64,000 nt of DNA from DSSM01 sp964484125 (GTDB lineage: Bacteria > Bacteroidota > Ignavibacteria > Tepidaquicellales > Tepidaquicellaceae), in NCBI GenBank assembly GCA_964484125.1, contig CAZAEK010000004.1, positions 62,001-126,000 on the forward strand, in the 5' to 3' direction. This document shows positions 18,055 to 27,444 of the stretch, piece by piece. How positions within the stretch are numbered: the first letter of the stretch is position 1; the number at the start of each line of letters is the position of its first letter. The notes beneath the pieces are model-generated. The model searched no databases. It was not told where the DNA came from and worked only from the letters and a program-made list of their open reading frames with translations. The position numbers and the translations under genes were made by a program.

Positions 18055-19005
18055 TTAACTTTTTTTCTTTTCCTGTTCGTTCATATTTTTAAGTGTGTTT
18101 AACATATTTTTTACATCTTCTGCTGATTTATCGAAAGCTTTCTTTTCATCGGGGGTTAAATTAAGATTCATAATTTCAACAATTCCTCTTTCTCCGATTT
18201 TTACGGGTACTCCAAGGCAAATGTCGTTATGACCAAATTCACCATTAAGGTAAACACAGCATGCCATAATTCTGTTTCTGTTATTCACAATAGCGTCAAT
18301 CATCTGAACAACAGATGCAGCAGGAGCGTAATAGGCACTACCTGTTTTAAGATGCTTTACTATTTCTGCACCGCCATTTTTTGTCCTATCTACAAGAGCT
18401 TCAACTCTTTCTTTTGGTATTAAGTCAGAGATGGGAATACCACCTACTGAGGTATAACGAATCAAAGGAACCATCGAATCTCCGTGACCTCCGAGAACAA
18501 TTGCATTTATATTTTCGATTGATACATTTAACTCAGCACAGATGAATGCTTTAAATCTTGCAGTATCAAGTACGCCTGACATACCAATAACTTTGTTTCT
18601 TGGTAAATGGCTGTTTACAAAGGCAACATAAGTCATTATGTCAAGAGGATTTGAAACGATGATAATAATCGCATTTGGAGAAAATTTTACAGTGTTTTCA
18701 GTAGCTTCTTTGACGATCTTTGCGTTTGTAGCCATTAAATCATCTCTTGACATACCAGGTTTCCTTGGCAAGCCGGCAGTAATTACAACAATATCCGAAT
18801 TAGAAGTCGGTTCATATACATTCGTACCGACGATTTTAGTATCAGAGTACTGAATAGCGGCAGATTGGGAAATATCAAGAGCTTTACCCTGAGGGATGCC
18901 TTCAACAACATCGAGCAGGACTACTTCGTTAGCGAGTGCTTTATCAACGATAATTTGTGCTGTAGTAGCACCAACATTACCGGCACCGACAATTGAAATT
19001 TTCAT
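18055..19005 (-). CDS. mdh: Malate dehydrogenase
   Basis: 316-aa NAD-dependent oxidoreductase of the TCA cycle, of the LDH-like MDH group. GAGNVGATT (residues 7-15) binds NAD. The substrate loop AGLPRKPGMSR supplies Arg81 and Arg87, where an Arg rather than Gln marks malate over lactate specificity. Catalytic His174 lies in LGGHGDS. A Lys-rich tail closes the protein. It is monocistronic on the minus strand with a shared terminator at its 3' end. Confidence 0.95.
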   Translation of the reverse strand: MKISIVGAGNVGATTAQIIVDKALANEVVLLDVVEGIPQGKALDISQSAAIQYSDTKIVGTNVYEPTSNSDIVVITAGLPRKPGMSRDDLMATNAKIVKEATENTVKFSPNAIIIIVSNPLDIMTYVAFVNSHLPRNKVIGMSGVLDTARFKAFICAELNVSIENINAIVLGGHGDSMVPLIRYTSVGGIPISDLIPKERVEALVDRTKNGGAEIVKHLKTGSAYYAPAASVVQMIDAIVNNRNRIMACCVYLNGEFGHNDICLGVPVKIGERGIVEIMNLNLTPDEKKAFDKSAEDVKNMLNTLKNMNEQEKKKS

Positions 19006-19108
19006 AAATTTAATTTAAAGTTTTTAATAATAAGAGTTTATTAATCGTATTTTAATTTTCTGATAATATTCAATTTCTTTTTTAAAAAAAATGAAAATAT
19101 TAGTAAAG

Positions 19109-19525
19109 TTATTTTCTGACAGTTAAAACAAATTCTGTCCCGTTACTGTCTGAATTACAATTAAATTCATCAACGAGAGTCCTCATTATATGAATGCCCC
19201 TTCCGTGTTCTTTAAACAGATTTTCCTCTTTAGTAGGGTCAGGTATTATATTACAATCAAAACCTTTGCCCTGATCTTTTACAGAGATTTTCAGAAAGTT
19301 TTTTTTACATTCTAAAGTAACAAAAACTTTTTTATTCTTATCTTCTTCGTTACCGTGGACAATTGCATTAACCAGAGCTTCCGAAACAGCTATCTGAAAA
19401 TTAATAATTTTCTCTTCCGGTATTTCAGCGATTTTATTGTATTGAGAGATTAAATTCTCAATTGATGAAATTTCAGCTTTTTCACTTTTTAGAATAAAGC
19501 TTTCTTTTGTAATTTCTTCGTTCAT
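19109..19525 (-). CDS. RsbW/SpoIIAB-like anti-sigma-type serine kinase
   Basis: 138 aa consisting of a single GHKL ATPase domain: N-box EALVNAIVHGN, G1 DQGKGFD, G2 GRGIHIM and a terminal GTEFVLTVRK strand. Proteins of this type phosphorylate anti-sigma-factor antagonists or sequester a sigma factor in partner-switching systems. No STAS antagonist or PP2C phosphatase is nearby, so the partner is unknown. It overlaps the upstream barrel gene by 4 bases (translational coupling) and is the last gene of the trio 22171-19109. Confidence 0.82.
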   Translation of the reverse strand: MNEEITKESFILKSEKAEISSIENLISQYNKIAEIPEEKIINFQIAVSEALVNAIVHGNEEDKNKKVFVTLECKKNFLKISVKDQGKGFDCNIIPDPTKEENLFKEHGRGIHIMRTLVDEFNCNSDSNGTEFVLTVRK

Positions 19526-21438
19526 ATATTCCAGATTACTTTTATCTGTAAATTATTGGAAGTATTTCTGAAAGAATTATCACTTGAAATGAAAGTATCA
19601 ATTCCTCCAAGTGCTTCAATTCTCGAATTATTTCTGAACAAATAGGTAAGTCTTGCATACGGTCCGAAATTTTCATATGTTCTTTGCAATAATCTTTCCC
19701 CTGCAATGTAGTTATATTGTCTTTGTACGAAATATCTGTAACCTGTTCCTATGATTAGATTTTCGTAAATACAATAATTAAGTTGTCCGGCATATCTTTG
19801 TTCAGAAAAGTCAGTTACAGGTCTTATAGAAAAATTTTCATCGTTATATTGTCCCTGTTCATATAATTTAAGGTCGCCGAAAAAGTTTATATAGAATTTA
19901 TCGGAGATATCAAATCTTGTTGAATCCCAGATATTTAATTGCCGGAAAACAAAACTCTGCACCTGTGATAATAAATCTTCAAATTTATAAACTGTATAAT
20001 TTGCCAAAACCTGAAAAGCGTTTGTTGTAGTTAAAATTTTAAAAGGTTTATAAAAACTTTTAGTTGTCAATTTATAAATTTTGTTATTATTGTTATTAGC
20101 ACTTCTTTCCCTGAATATATAATTATAAGTAACAGAATTAAATTCAAAAGAAGACTCAATATTAAAATTTTCAAGATTTGAAAATAAGTGTGAAACAGAG
20201 CCGATAAAATAGAGTTCATCTCTGTCGTCATAATTTTCAAGCCCTGCGGTGTTATATCTTAAAATAGTTGATGAACCGCTGAGTTTAAATGAATTTTTGT
20301 TGTTTAATTTGTATGTAATTCCGGTAATGATAGCTGCAATCGTACTTGAATAGTCTTTATTGTCTTCAATCTTTTGCAATTCTCTTATTTGCTGCTGCTG
20401 GAAAGACTCATAATTAATAAGATCGTGATTCTCACTTCGTTCAATGAAAAGAATGGTTAAGTCTGCCAGGAAATTTTTTAAATTAATTTCTCCTTTGCCT
20501 GAGACCTCGATTCTGTTTTCATTTACTTTAGTATCATAGATATTTTCAAATAAAACGGAATTACCTACAGGTTTATATTTGTATTCATTTGTATAGTTTT
20601 TAATGGCAAAAAGAGCTCCGCCCGTAATAGAAATTTGATTTGAGAAATAATATTTCAGGTAATCCTGAAGATAGAGATAATTTTCAGAACGGGATTGAAT
20701 ATTATATTTGTCGTTGTAGGTGTTAAATATGCTTTGTGAGGAAGGAATAAAGAAATCATTTTTCATATTAAAAAATTTGAAGAATCCAACATTATCAGCT
20801 TTCCCTGAGAAGTTTTTAGAAATAAAACCCGATGCCTCATAAGCATGATTTTTTTTCTCCTCGAGTTCTTCATAGCCGAGACTTAATTTGCTATTTATAA
20901 TGTAATCCTGATAGTTTAATCTGTCAATCGTTGAAACGAGTGTAATTCCTGCTCCCTGATTATATTTGCCGATTTGGTCGTCAGTTCTGAAACCGATTTT
21001 TGAGCTGATTTTGGCGAATGTTTCCGGAGTATAGTCAAGGTTGAAATAAAAAAAACTGCTCGAGTTTTTATTTAGCTCTACATCCCTGTCATCACTGAGA
21101 TTATTATTTTGAATACCAAGTCCGGCAGATATCTTATTGCTGATATCATACCAGCTTTTAAGTTCTAAATTATTCAGATCTCTTGAAAAATTTCTTGTCA
21201 GTTTAGTTACCGAAGAATTAAAATCGTTATGTAAATAAAAATTTACTTTTTTAATATTAGACTTGTAATTAAGACGTGCATTCAGGTTGGCAGAATTAAG
21301 ATTATTGTTGAAATCAACTTTAAACAAATTCTTTGAAGAACTTGAATCATAATTTACGAGGAAAACCTGTGAATAAACAGAAGAAGAAAATAAGAAAAAT
21401 ATTATATAAATATTAAAGATAAGCTTCTGCATAATCAA
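19522..21438 (-). CDS. Putative outer-membrane beta-barrel protein
   Basis: 638 aa with a Sec signal peptide (cleavage near SVYSQ). The rest consists of many amphipathic strands of 10-15 residues ending in aromatics and separated by Asn/Asp/Lys-rich turns, as expected for a large outer-membrane barrel. There is no TonB plug or T9SS motif. Size and composition resemble DUF-type putative porins of Bacteroidota, but I recognise no named family. The gene starts inside the ABC ATPase gene (26-base overlap) and its end overlaps the RsbW-like gene by 4 bases. Confidence 0.65.
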   Translation of the reverse strand: MIMQKLIFNIYIIFFLFSSSVYSQVFLVNYDSSSSKNLFKVDFNNNLNSANLNARLNYKSNIKKVNFYLHNDFNSSVTKLTRNFSRDLNNLELKSWYDISNKISAGLGIQNNNLSDDRDVELNKNSSSFFYFNLDYTPETFAKISSKIGFRTDDQIGKYNQGAGITLVSTIDRLNYQDYIINSKLSLGYEELEEKKNHAYEASGFISKNFSGKADNVGFFKFFNMKNDFFIPSSQSIFNTYNDKYNIQSRSENYLYLQDYLKYYFSNQISITGGALFAIKNYTNEYKYKPVGNSVLFENIYDTKVNENRIEVSGKGEINLKNFLADLTILFIERSENHDLINYESFQQQQIRELQKIEDNKDYSSTIAAIITGITYKLNNKNSFKLSGSSTILRYNTAGLENYDDRDELYFIGSVSHLFSNLENFNIESSFEFNSVTYNYIFRERSANNNNNKIYKLTTKSFYKPFKILTTTNAFQVLANYTVYKFEDLLSQVQSFVFRQLNIWDSTRFDISDKFYINFFGDLKLYEQGQYNDENFSIRPVTDFSEQRYAGQLNYCIYENLIIGTGYRYFVQRQYNYIAGERLLQRTYENFGPYARLTYLFRNNSRIEALGGIDTFISSDNSFRNTSNNLQIKVIWNI

Positions 21439-22171
21439 AAGTTTTTCGATTAGATTCAGTGCTTAATTCAATAAAAAGATTCTCAAGACCTGAAAAATCT
21501 TTTGACTTTTTTAAATCAGAAGAATGTTCGTCCAAAACAATTCTCCCGGATTCCAGAATTATGATTTTTGTAGAAATTTCTTCAACTGTTTTAAGCAAAT
21601 GAGAGCAATAAATAATAGTTTTGCCTTCTTTGGAAAATTTTGTAATCATATCCTGAAAGATGAAAATACTGTTTGCGTCAAGACCATTTAATGGTTCGTC
21701 AAGAATTATAACTTCGGGATTATGAATTAAAGCGGATGTAATTAAAACTTTTTGTTTATTTCCTTTCGAAAGTGTCCCTATAGGTTTTTCAAGAAATTCA
21801 GAAAAGTCAAACAGAGAAGAGAAATATTCAATTCTCCTTTGCGAAATTGATTTATCAATGCCCCTGATTTTTGCGGAAAAATCGAGAAATTCTATTGGAG
21901 ATAACGGATTAAATAAATTACCAGATTCGGGTACATATCCAACTAAAGATTTAATTTCAGAGCAATTATTGAGAACATTTAATCCACAAACTTCAGCAAA
22001 ACCTGAATCAGGTTGAATAATTGAGCAGAGAATTTTTACTGTAGTTGATTTACCCGCGCCATTAGCCCCAATGTAACCGCAAATTTCACCTGGTAAAATC
22101 TCAAAAGATATATTGTCAAGTGCGAGTTTGTCTGGCGGAAATTTCTTTATAATATCTTTTACTCTAATCAT
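21413..22171 (-). CDS. ABC transporter ATP-binding protein
   Basis: 252 aa. Walker A GANGAGKST (about 36-44), signature LSKGNKQKV, Walker B VIILDEPLNGLD and the H-loop His in YCSHLL are all present. The EISFEILPGEICGYIGANGAGKSTTVKIL style belongs to the CcmA/DrrA-type group of drug, lipid or multi-subunit exporters. No permease gene is adjacent: downstream are the outer-membrane barrel and the RsbW-like kinase, upstream is divergent. The permease must be encoded elsewhere, or the barrel replaced it by rearrangement. Substrate unknown. Confidence 0.85.
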   Translation of the reverse strand: MIRVKDIIKKFPPDKLALDNISFEILPGEICGYIGANGAGKSTTVKILCSIIQPDSGFAEVCGLNVLNNCSEIKSLVGYVPESGNLFNPLSPIEFLDFSAKIRGIDKSISQRRIEYFSSLFDFSEFLEKPIGTLSKGNKQKVLITSALIHNPEVIILDEPLNGLDANSIFIFQDMITKFSKEGKTIIYCSHLLKTVEEISTKIIILESGRIVLDEHSSDLKKSKDFSGLENLFIELSTESNRKTFDYAEAYL

Positions 22172-22284
22172 AGCTTAAATTATTAATTAAAACAATTAAA
22201 TTAAACTGAAATATTAGGAGATATTGTATTAATAAAGTAATTGAAATTTCGGATAATTATTGATAACTTTAGCATTAAAAAAAT

Positions 22285-22292
22285 AAAGGAGG
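22285..22292 (+). promoter_or_regulatory. Strong Shine-Dalgarno sequence before the HNH gene
   Basis: AAAGGAGG, the best ribosome binding site in this part of the window. It lies 6 bases before GTC at 22299, the first codon of the HNH open frame after the TAA at 22296-22298, and 69 bases before the first standard start (TTG 22362). This argues that translation begins near 22299. Confidence 0.6.
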
Positions 22293-22298
22293 ATATAA

Positions 22299-22853
22299 GT
22301 CTTCCACGATTCTGACAGTAAAAAAAGAAATCGTAACTCAGGTAACTTAAACGGCAAAGTATTGGTTCTCAATCAGAACTACGAACCCCTTACAATATGC
22401 AATGTAAAGAGGGCTTTAATCTTGTCTTTCTTAGGTAAGGCAGAGGTAATATCAAAGGTTAACGGAAAAAAAGTGTTTAGTATCAATAGAAGTTTTGATT
22501 GCCCCAGCATTGTGAGACTTTCAGTATATATCAGAGTGCCTTACAAAAAAATAATACTTTCGAGGAAGAATATTTTGAGAAGAGATGAACATAAATGCCA
22601 GTATTGCGGTTCTACTCAAAATTTAACTATAGATCACGTAATACCAAAGTCTAAAGGAGGAGAAGATAGTTGGGAGAATCTTGTAACTGCCTGTATAAAA
22701 TGTAATAACAGAAAAGGGAACCGGACGCCTGAAGAAGCAGGTATGGTTCTGAAAGTACAACCCAAGAAACCGTCACATATTACTTTCATAAAAAATATTG
22801 CCGGGAATCTTGACGATGACTGGAAAACTTTTCTATTTGCAATTGCCGGATAA
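22299..22853 (+). CDS. HNH endonuclease family protein
   Basis: The HNH domain shows two zinc-type pairs and the catalytic core: CQYCG, IDHVIPKSKGGEDSWENLV and CIKCNNRKG. The upstream part reads KVLVLNQNYEPLTICNVKRAL, which is conserved in a widespread Bacteroidota HNH family of unknown role, presumably a structure-specific nuclease. The first standard start, TTG 22362, would cut this motif after KVL. The frame is open back to 22299 with a strong Shine-Dalgarno sequence 6 bases ahead, but begins with GTC. I therefore annotate from 22299 and treat 22362 as the conservative alternative. A one-base error or real variant (GTG to GTC) would explain it. Monocistronic. Confidence 0.8.
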   Translation, partial: VFHDSDSKKRNRNSGNLNGKVLVLNQNYEPLTICNVKRALILSFLGKAEVISKVNGKKVFSINRSFDCPSIVRLSVYIRVPYKKIILSRKNILRRDEHKCQYCGSTQNLTIDHVIPKSKGGEDSWENLVTACIKCNNRKGNRTPEEAGMVLKVQPKKPSHITFIKNIAGNLDDDWKTFLFAIAG

Positions 22854-22906
22854 GAAAAACCGGTTTTATTAAGATGAAAAATAAAAAATGAAATATTTTA
22901 GATAAT

Positions 22907-24496
22907 ATGACCAATAGTATTCTAAGCACTTTGATTTTCATGCCGGTAATTCTATCTTTACCGGTACTTTTTTTTAAGAAAGAGAATTTAAAAATAATTA
23001 AGTTTTACTCTCTTTCCATATCATTGCTTGTATTTGCATTTGCTATATTCCTGTTTACAAATTTCCAGTCTGAATCAGGCGAATATCAATTTGTAGAAAG
23101 GGTCTTATGGATTAAAGCTACTAATACATTCTTTTATCTTGGTGTTGATGGTATTTCAATGTTGCTTGTATTATTAACTGCATTGATTATACCCGTTTGT
23201 ATTATTGCTTCGTGGAATACTATTAAAATAAAAATAAAAGAATATTTCTTTCTTATGCTTCTTCTTGAAGGATCGTTATTTGGAGTATTTCTATCCTTAG
23301 ATACTATCTTGTTCTATGTTTTCTGGGAATTTATTCTGATTCCAATGTATTTTATGATTGGTATTTGGGGTTCTGAGAACAGGATTTATGCCACTCTGAA
23401 ATTTTTTCTTTATACGATGTTTGGCAGCGTTCTGTTGCTCATTGGTATTATCTGGATAGGTTATCTTGCTTCTCCGGTTCCCGGATTATTTACATCTGAT
23501 TTAATTGAAATTTCAAGGATGTCATCAACTCTTCCTATAGAAAAACAAATTTATCTATTTATACTCTTTACGTTAGGATTTCTTATAAAGGTCCCTCTTT
23601 TCCCGTTTCATACCTGGCTTCCTGATGCTCACGTTCAGGCACCCACTGCAGGCAGTGTTATTCTTGCGGCACTTTTACTTAAAATGGGTACTTACGGTCT
23701 GATAAGATTTTCTATGGGTATGTTCCCATTAGGGTTTATTAAGCTTACACCCTATGTTGCAGTACTTGCTGTTATTGGAATTGTATATGGAGCATTACTT
23801 TCTATCGTACAGAAAGATATGAAAAAACTTGTTGCTTATTCTTCGGTCAGTCATATGGGATTTGTAGTTCTTGGAACATTCGCATTAAGCGTCGAAGCAA
23901 TGCAGGGAGCAATTATACAAATGGTAAATCACGGACTTTCTACCGGAGCTCTTTTCCTTATAGTCGGGATGTTATATGAAAGAAGACATACAAAGGAAAT
24001 TATACAGTTTGGAGGAATTAAAAAAGTTATGCCTGTTTTCTCAGCAATATTTCTTATAGTTTCCTTATCTTCAATCGGGTTGCCCGGATTAAATGGATTT
24101 ATTGGAGAGTTTTTAATATTAACTGGTTCGTTCAATTCTCAAAATCTTGGCTCGCACTGGTTTACTATAATTTCGACAACTGCAGTTATTTTATCAGCCG
24201 TATATCTTTTATGGCTATATCAGCGGGTTATTCTCGGACCGATTGAGAAAGATGAAAATAAAGTTTTAAAAGATATAAGCAAATTAGAATTATCATCAAT
24301 TCTTCCTTTGCTATTATTTATTGTTTGGATAGGGGTACAGCCAAATACTTTTTTGAAAGTATCAGAAAACACTGTTAAAAAAGTTTTAACAAATCTTGAA
24401 AATGCCAAAAAGAATTTCCAGCAAAAACAAATTGAAAGAGAGCAATTAAAGGAACTTGAGAAAAATCAACAACCAACGCAGCCTATTCAAAAATAA
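22907..24496 (+). CDS. nuoM: NADH-quinone oxidoreductase subunit M (antiporter-like)
   Basis: 529 aa, about 14 transmembrane helices. Key proton-channel elements are visible: the Glu of FYVFWEFILIPMYFMIGIWG, Lys in GFLIKVPLFPFHTWLPDAHVQAPTAGS, and Lys in LLKMGTYGLIRF. These identify NuoM rather than NuoL/N or MrpD, although MrpD-like proteins are close relatives. The C-terminus has an unusual soluble tail rich in Gln, Lys and Glu (last 35 residues). It is not inside the nuoABCD cluster starting at 61983; instead nhaD follows 14 bases later. It may be an extra antiporter module or a displaced complex I subunit. Confidence 0.85.
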   Translation: MTNSILSTLIFMPVILSLPVLFFKKENLKIIKFYSLSISLLVFAFAIFLFTNFQSESGEYQFVERVLWIKATNTFFYLGVDGISMLLVLLTALIIPVCIIASWNTIKIKIKEYFFLMLLLEGSLFGVFLSLDTILFYVFWEFILIPMYFMIGIWGSENRIYATLKFFLYTMFGSVLLLIGIIWIGYLASPVPGLFTSDLIEISRMSSTLPIEKQIYLFILFTLGFLIKVPLFPFHTWLPDAHVQAPTAGSVILAALLLKMGTYGLIRFSMGMFPLGFIKLTPYVAVLAVIGIVYGALLSIVQKDMKKLVAYSSVSHMGFVVLGTFALSVEAMQGAIIQMVNHGLSTGALFLIVGMLYERRHTKEIIQFGGIKKVMPVFSAIFLIVSLSSIGLPGLNGFIGEFLILTGSFNSQNLGSHWFTIISTTAVILSAVYLLWLYQRVILGPIEKDENKVLKDISKLELSSILPLLLFIVWIGVQPNTFLKVSENTVKKVLTNLENAKKNFQQKQIEREQLKELEKNQQPTQPIQK

Positions 24497-24509
24497 AATT
24501 ATTTAATAT

Positions 24510-25766
24510 ATGGAATTTCTACTCTTTTTACCATTCGTTATTTTATTATTATCAATTGCTGTAATGCCATTCCTTGCCGGTCACTGGTGGGAAAAGAATT
24601 ACGGAAAGTATTCGATAGCCCTGGCATTAATAATAGTTGTGTATTATGTGTTTTTTAAACGCGATATTCACAGCGTTACCCACACAGGTACAGAATATAT
24701 TAGTTTCATTTCACTTTTGACGTCACTTTTTGTTGTCTCAGGAGGTATTTTTTTTAAGATTAAAGGTAAATCTACTCCAATAAGAAATGTTATAACATTG
24801 ATGCTTGGCGCTGTAGCATCTAATCTTTTCGGGACAACAGGTGCCGCAATGCTTTTAATCAGACCTTATATCAATACAAACAAATACAGATTAAAACCAT
24901 ATCATCTTGTATTTTTTATCTTTATTGTATGTAATATTGGTGGTTCTTTAACGCCAATCGGAGATCCTCCTTTATTTCTTGGATACTTAAAAGGAGTTCC
25001 TTTCTTCTGGATTATAAAAGAGCTCTGGTTTTATTGGTTATTTACAATATTAATATTGTTGTTGATATTTTATATAATCGACCAGATTAATTACAATAAA
25101 GTAAGGGAATCCACCAAACATAAGATAGAGGATGAAGGTGAGGAAATAAGATTTGGAGGATTATATAATATTCCTTTGTTGTTTGTAATTATCGGCTCTG
25201 TTTTTATCACAAAACCACTGTTTGCAAGAGAATTTATTATGCTTGCAGTTGCTGTAATTTCCTATAAATCCACACCTAAAAAAGTACACGATTTGAATAA
25301 ATTCACTTTTGGCCCAATTAAGGAAGTAGCACTGCTATTTATAGGAATATTTATGACAATGATGCCGGTACTGGAATATTTGAATGTAAATTCAGGCAAT
25401 CTCGGATTAACACAGCCGGGACAATTGTATTGGGCAGCGGGAACCCTGACAAGTTTTCTTGATAATGCTCCGACTTACCTGAATTTCTTTACTCTTGCAA
25501 TGGGATTAGAAAAACTCTCTATCAATAATCCTTCTGAAGTATTGTTATACCTTGACACTCATAAAGTATATGTAATAGCCATTTCCATTGCTTCTGTATT
25601 TTTCGGAGCAATGACGTATATTGGAAATGGTCCGAATTTTATGGTTAAATCAATTGCAGACAGTAAAGGAATAAAAATGCCGTCATTTTTCGGATATATG
25701 TATAAATTCTCAATTCCAATACTTCTACCTGTTTTTTTCATAATTTGGTTACTATTTTTCCGATAG
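24510..25766 (+). CDS. nhaD: NhaD-type sodium/proton antiporter
   Basis: 418 aa with about 11 transmembrane helices. The NhaD/ArsB superfamily fingerprints are present: NIGGSLTPIGDPPLFLGYLKGVPFFW in the first half and TSFLDNAPTYLNFF plus FFGAMTYIGNGPNFMVKSIA in the second half, the re-entrant G-x-PP/G-x-GPN loops. The family exchanges Na+ (or Li+) for protons across the cytoplasmic membrane. Immediate linkage to nuoM (14 bases) suggests shared function in sodium or pH homeostasis; that is inference. Confidence 0.85.
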   Translation: MEFLLFLPFVILLLSIAVMPFLAGHWWEKNYGKYSIALALIIVVYYVFFKRDIHSVTHTGTEYISFISLLTSLFVVSGGIFFKIKGKSTPIRNVITLMLGAVASNLFGTTGAAMLLIRPYINTNKYRLKPYHLVFFIFIVCNIGGSLTPIGDPPLFLGYLKGVPFFWIIKELWFYWLFTILILLLIFYIIDQINYNKVRESTKHKIEDEGEEIRFGGLYNIPLLFVIIGSVFITKPLFAREFIMLAVAVISYKSTPKKVHDLNKFTFGPIKEVALLFIGIFMTMMPVLEYLNVNSGNLGLTQPGQLYWAAGTLTSFLDNAPTYLNFFTLAMGLEKLSINNPSEVLLYLDTHKVYVIAISIASVFFGAMTYIGNGPNFMVKSIADSKGIKMPSFFGYMYKFSIPILLPVFFIIWLLFFR

Positions 25767-25839
25767 GCAGAAAATTTTAGAAACTTTTTGCAGAAAATAT
25801 TGTATTTAATTATATAGCAGAATAACTTAAAAACCGAAA

Positions 25840-27441
25840 ATGAATAAAAAGAAATATTTAATTCCTATAGTTATTTTCGTTCTGGTAATCGGAATACTTG
25901 CCGGAATGAAAATTCAAAATGCAATATCAGATGACAAAATTTCACAGCAGGTAAGAAAATTTTCTGAGGTAATGACATTAATTTCACAATATTATGTAGA
26001 TACTATTGATTCTCAGAAATTAACAGAATCAGCAATAACAGGTCTGCTACAGGATTTAGATCCACATTCTGTGTATATCAATGCAGATCTGCTAAAAAGA
26101 GTCAACGAAGATTTTCAGGGAAGTTTTGATGGAATAGGTGTTGAATTTGATATTGTGAATGATACACTTACAATAGTATCTCCAATTAGCGGAGGACCAT
26201 CTGAAAAGCTTGGAATTTTAGCAGGAGATAAGATTGTAAAAATAGATGGCGTATCATGTATAAAAATACCAAGGGAAGAGGTACCCAAGAAACTTCGTGG
26301 TAAGAAAGGAACAAAAGTAACAGTAACAATTATAAGACCGGGCTCAAATGTCCCCCTTGAGTTTGAAATTATAAGAGACAAGATTCCGCTATATAGTGTA
26401 GATGCTTCATTTATGTATGACAATGAAATCGGATATGTAAAAGTATCGAGGTTTGCAGCAACGACTTATGACGAATTCATGCAGGCAATGAATAAATTAA
26501 AGTCTCAGGGTATGAATAAAGTAATTCTGGATTTAAGAGGAAATCCGGGCGGATTTCTCGAACAATCTTTCAGGATGGCGAGTGAATTTATACCAGCTGG
26601 CAGGAAAATAGTATATACAAAGGGACGATTGACACAGTTTAATGAAACATATAATTCTACAGGTGGTTCTTTTCAGGATATACCTGTTATAGTGTTAGTA
26701 AATGAAGGGTCTGCTTCTGCAAGTGAGATTGTATCCGGAGCAATACAGGATTGGGACAGGGGACTTATAGTCGGAGAAACTACATTTGGAAAGGGACTTG
26801 TGCAGAGACAATTTGAATTATTTGACGGTTCAGCTCTTAGATTGACAACATCAAAGTATTATACTCCCACAGGCAGACTTATTCAAAAGCCCTACGAAGG
26901 AGGAAAATACAGTAAAAGGAATGAAAATTCAGATGATATAGAAGGCGATAATATAGAGCATAAATTAGATACAAAAGATTCAACAAGGCCTGTATTTAAA
27001 ACGTTTGGAGGAAGAACAGTTTACGGCGGCGGTGGTATAACCCCGGATTATTTTGTTAAAATAGACACTCTTACATCTTATACGGTTGGATTAAGAAGAC
27101 TTAATTTAATTTATCAATATACAGAATCGTATATGAAAGTTAACAGGAAGAGCATAGAGACAAAATATAAAGATTATATGGATTTTAGCAGAAATTTTGA
27201 AATAACAGAGAGTATGCTGAATGAACTTGTTGAATTAGGCAATTCAAAAGGTGTAAAGTACAATGAAAATGCTTATGAAACAGACAAAAAGTATTTAAAA
27301 ATTGCTATCAAATCACAGATTGCAAGAGATATATGGGGAAATGAAGGCAGCTTTGCAGTGTTTATGGTTGAAGATGAACAATTTTTGAAAGCAATTACAC
27401 TTTTCCCGGAGGCAATTAATCTCTCTAAATTGGGTAAATAA
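25840..27441 (+). CDS. S41 family C-terminal processing protease
   Basis: 533 aa. An N-terminal membrane anchor or signal (residues 7-24) is followed by an interdomain region, a PDZ domain (about 85-170, FQGSFDGIGVEF ... GGPSEKLGILAGDKIVKIDG) and the protease core. The catalytic dyad is Ser293 in VNEGSASASE and Lys318 in FGKGLVQRQF. It is CtpA/Prc-like and acts in the periplasm on C-termini of envelope proteins. The C-terminal 120 residues are helical. It leads an envelope-related row: the DUF3108 gene starts 3 bases after its stop. Confidence 0.92.
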   Translation: MNKKKYLIPIVIFVLVIGILAGMKIQNAISDDKISQQVRKFSEVMTLISQYYVDTIDSQKLTESAITGLLQDLDPHSVYINADLLKRVNEDFQGSFDGIGVEFDIVNDTLTIVSPISGGPSEKLGILAGDKIVKIDGVSCIKIPREEVPKKLRGKKGTKVTVTIIRPGSNVPLEFEIIRDKIPLYSVDASFMYDNEIGYVKVSRFAATTYDEFMQAMNKLKSQGMNKVILDLRGNPGGFLEQSFRMASEFIPAGRKIVYTKGRLTQFNETYNSTGGSFQDIPVIVLVNEGSASASEIVSGAIQDWDRGLIVGETTFGKGLVQRQFELFDGSALRLTTSKYYTPTGRLIQKPYEGGKYSKRNENSDDIEGDNIEHKLDTKDSTRPVFKTFGGRTVYGGGGITPDYFVKIDTLTSYTVGLRRLNLIYQYTESYMKVNRKSIETKYKDYMDFSRNFEITESMLNELVELGNSKGVKYNENAYETDKKYLKIAIKSQIARDIWGNEGSFAVFMVEDEQFLKAITLFPEAINLSKLGK

Positions 27442-27444
27442 AGG

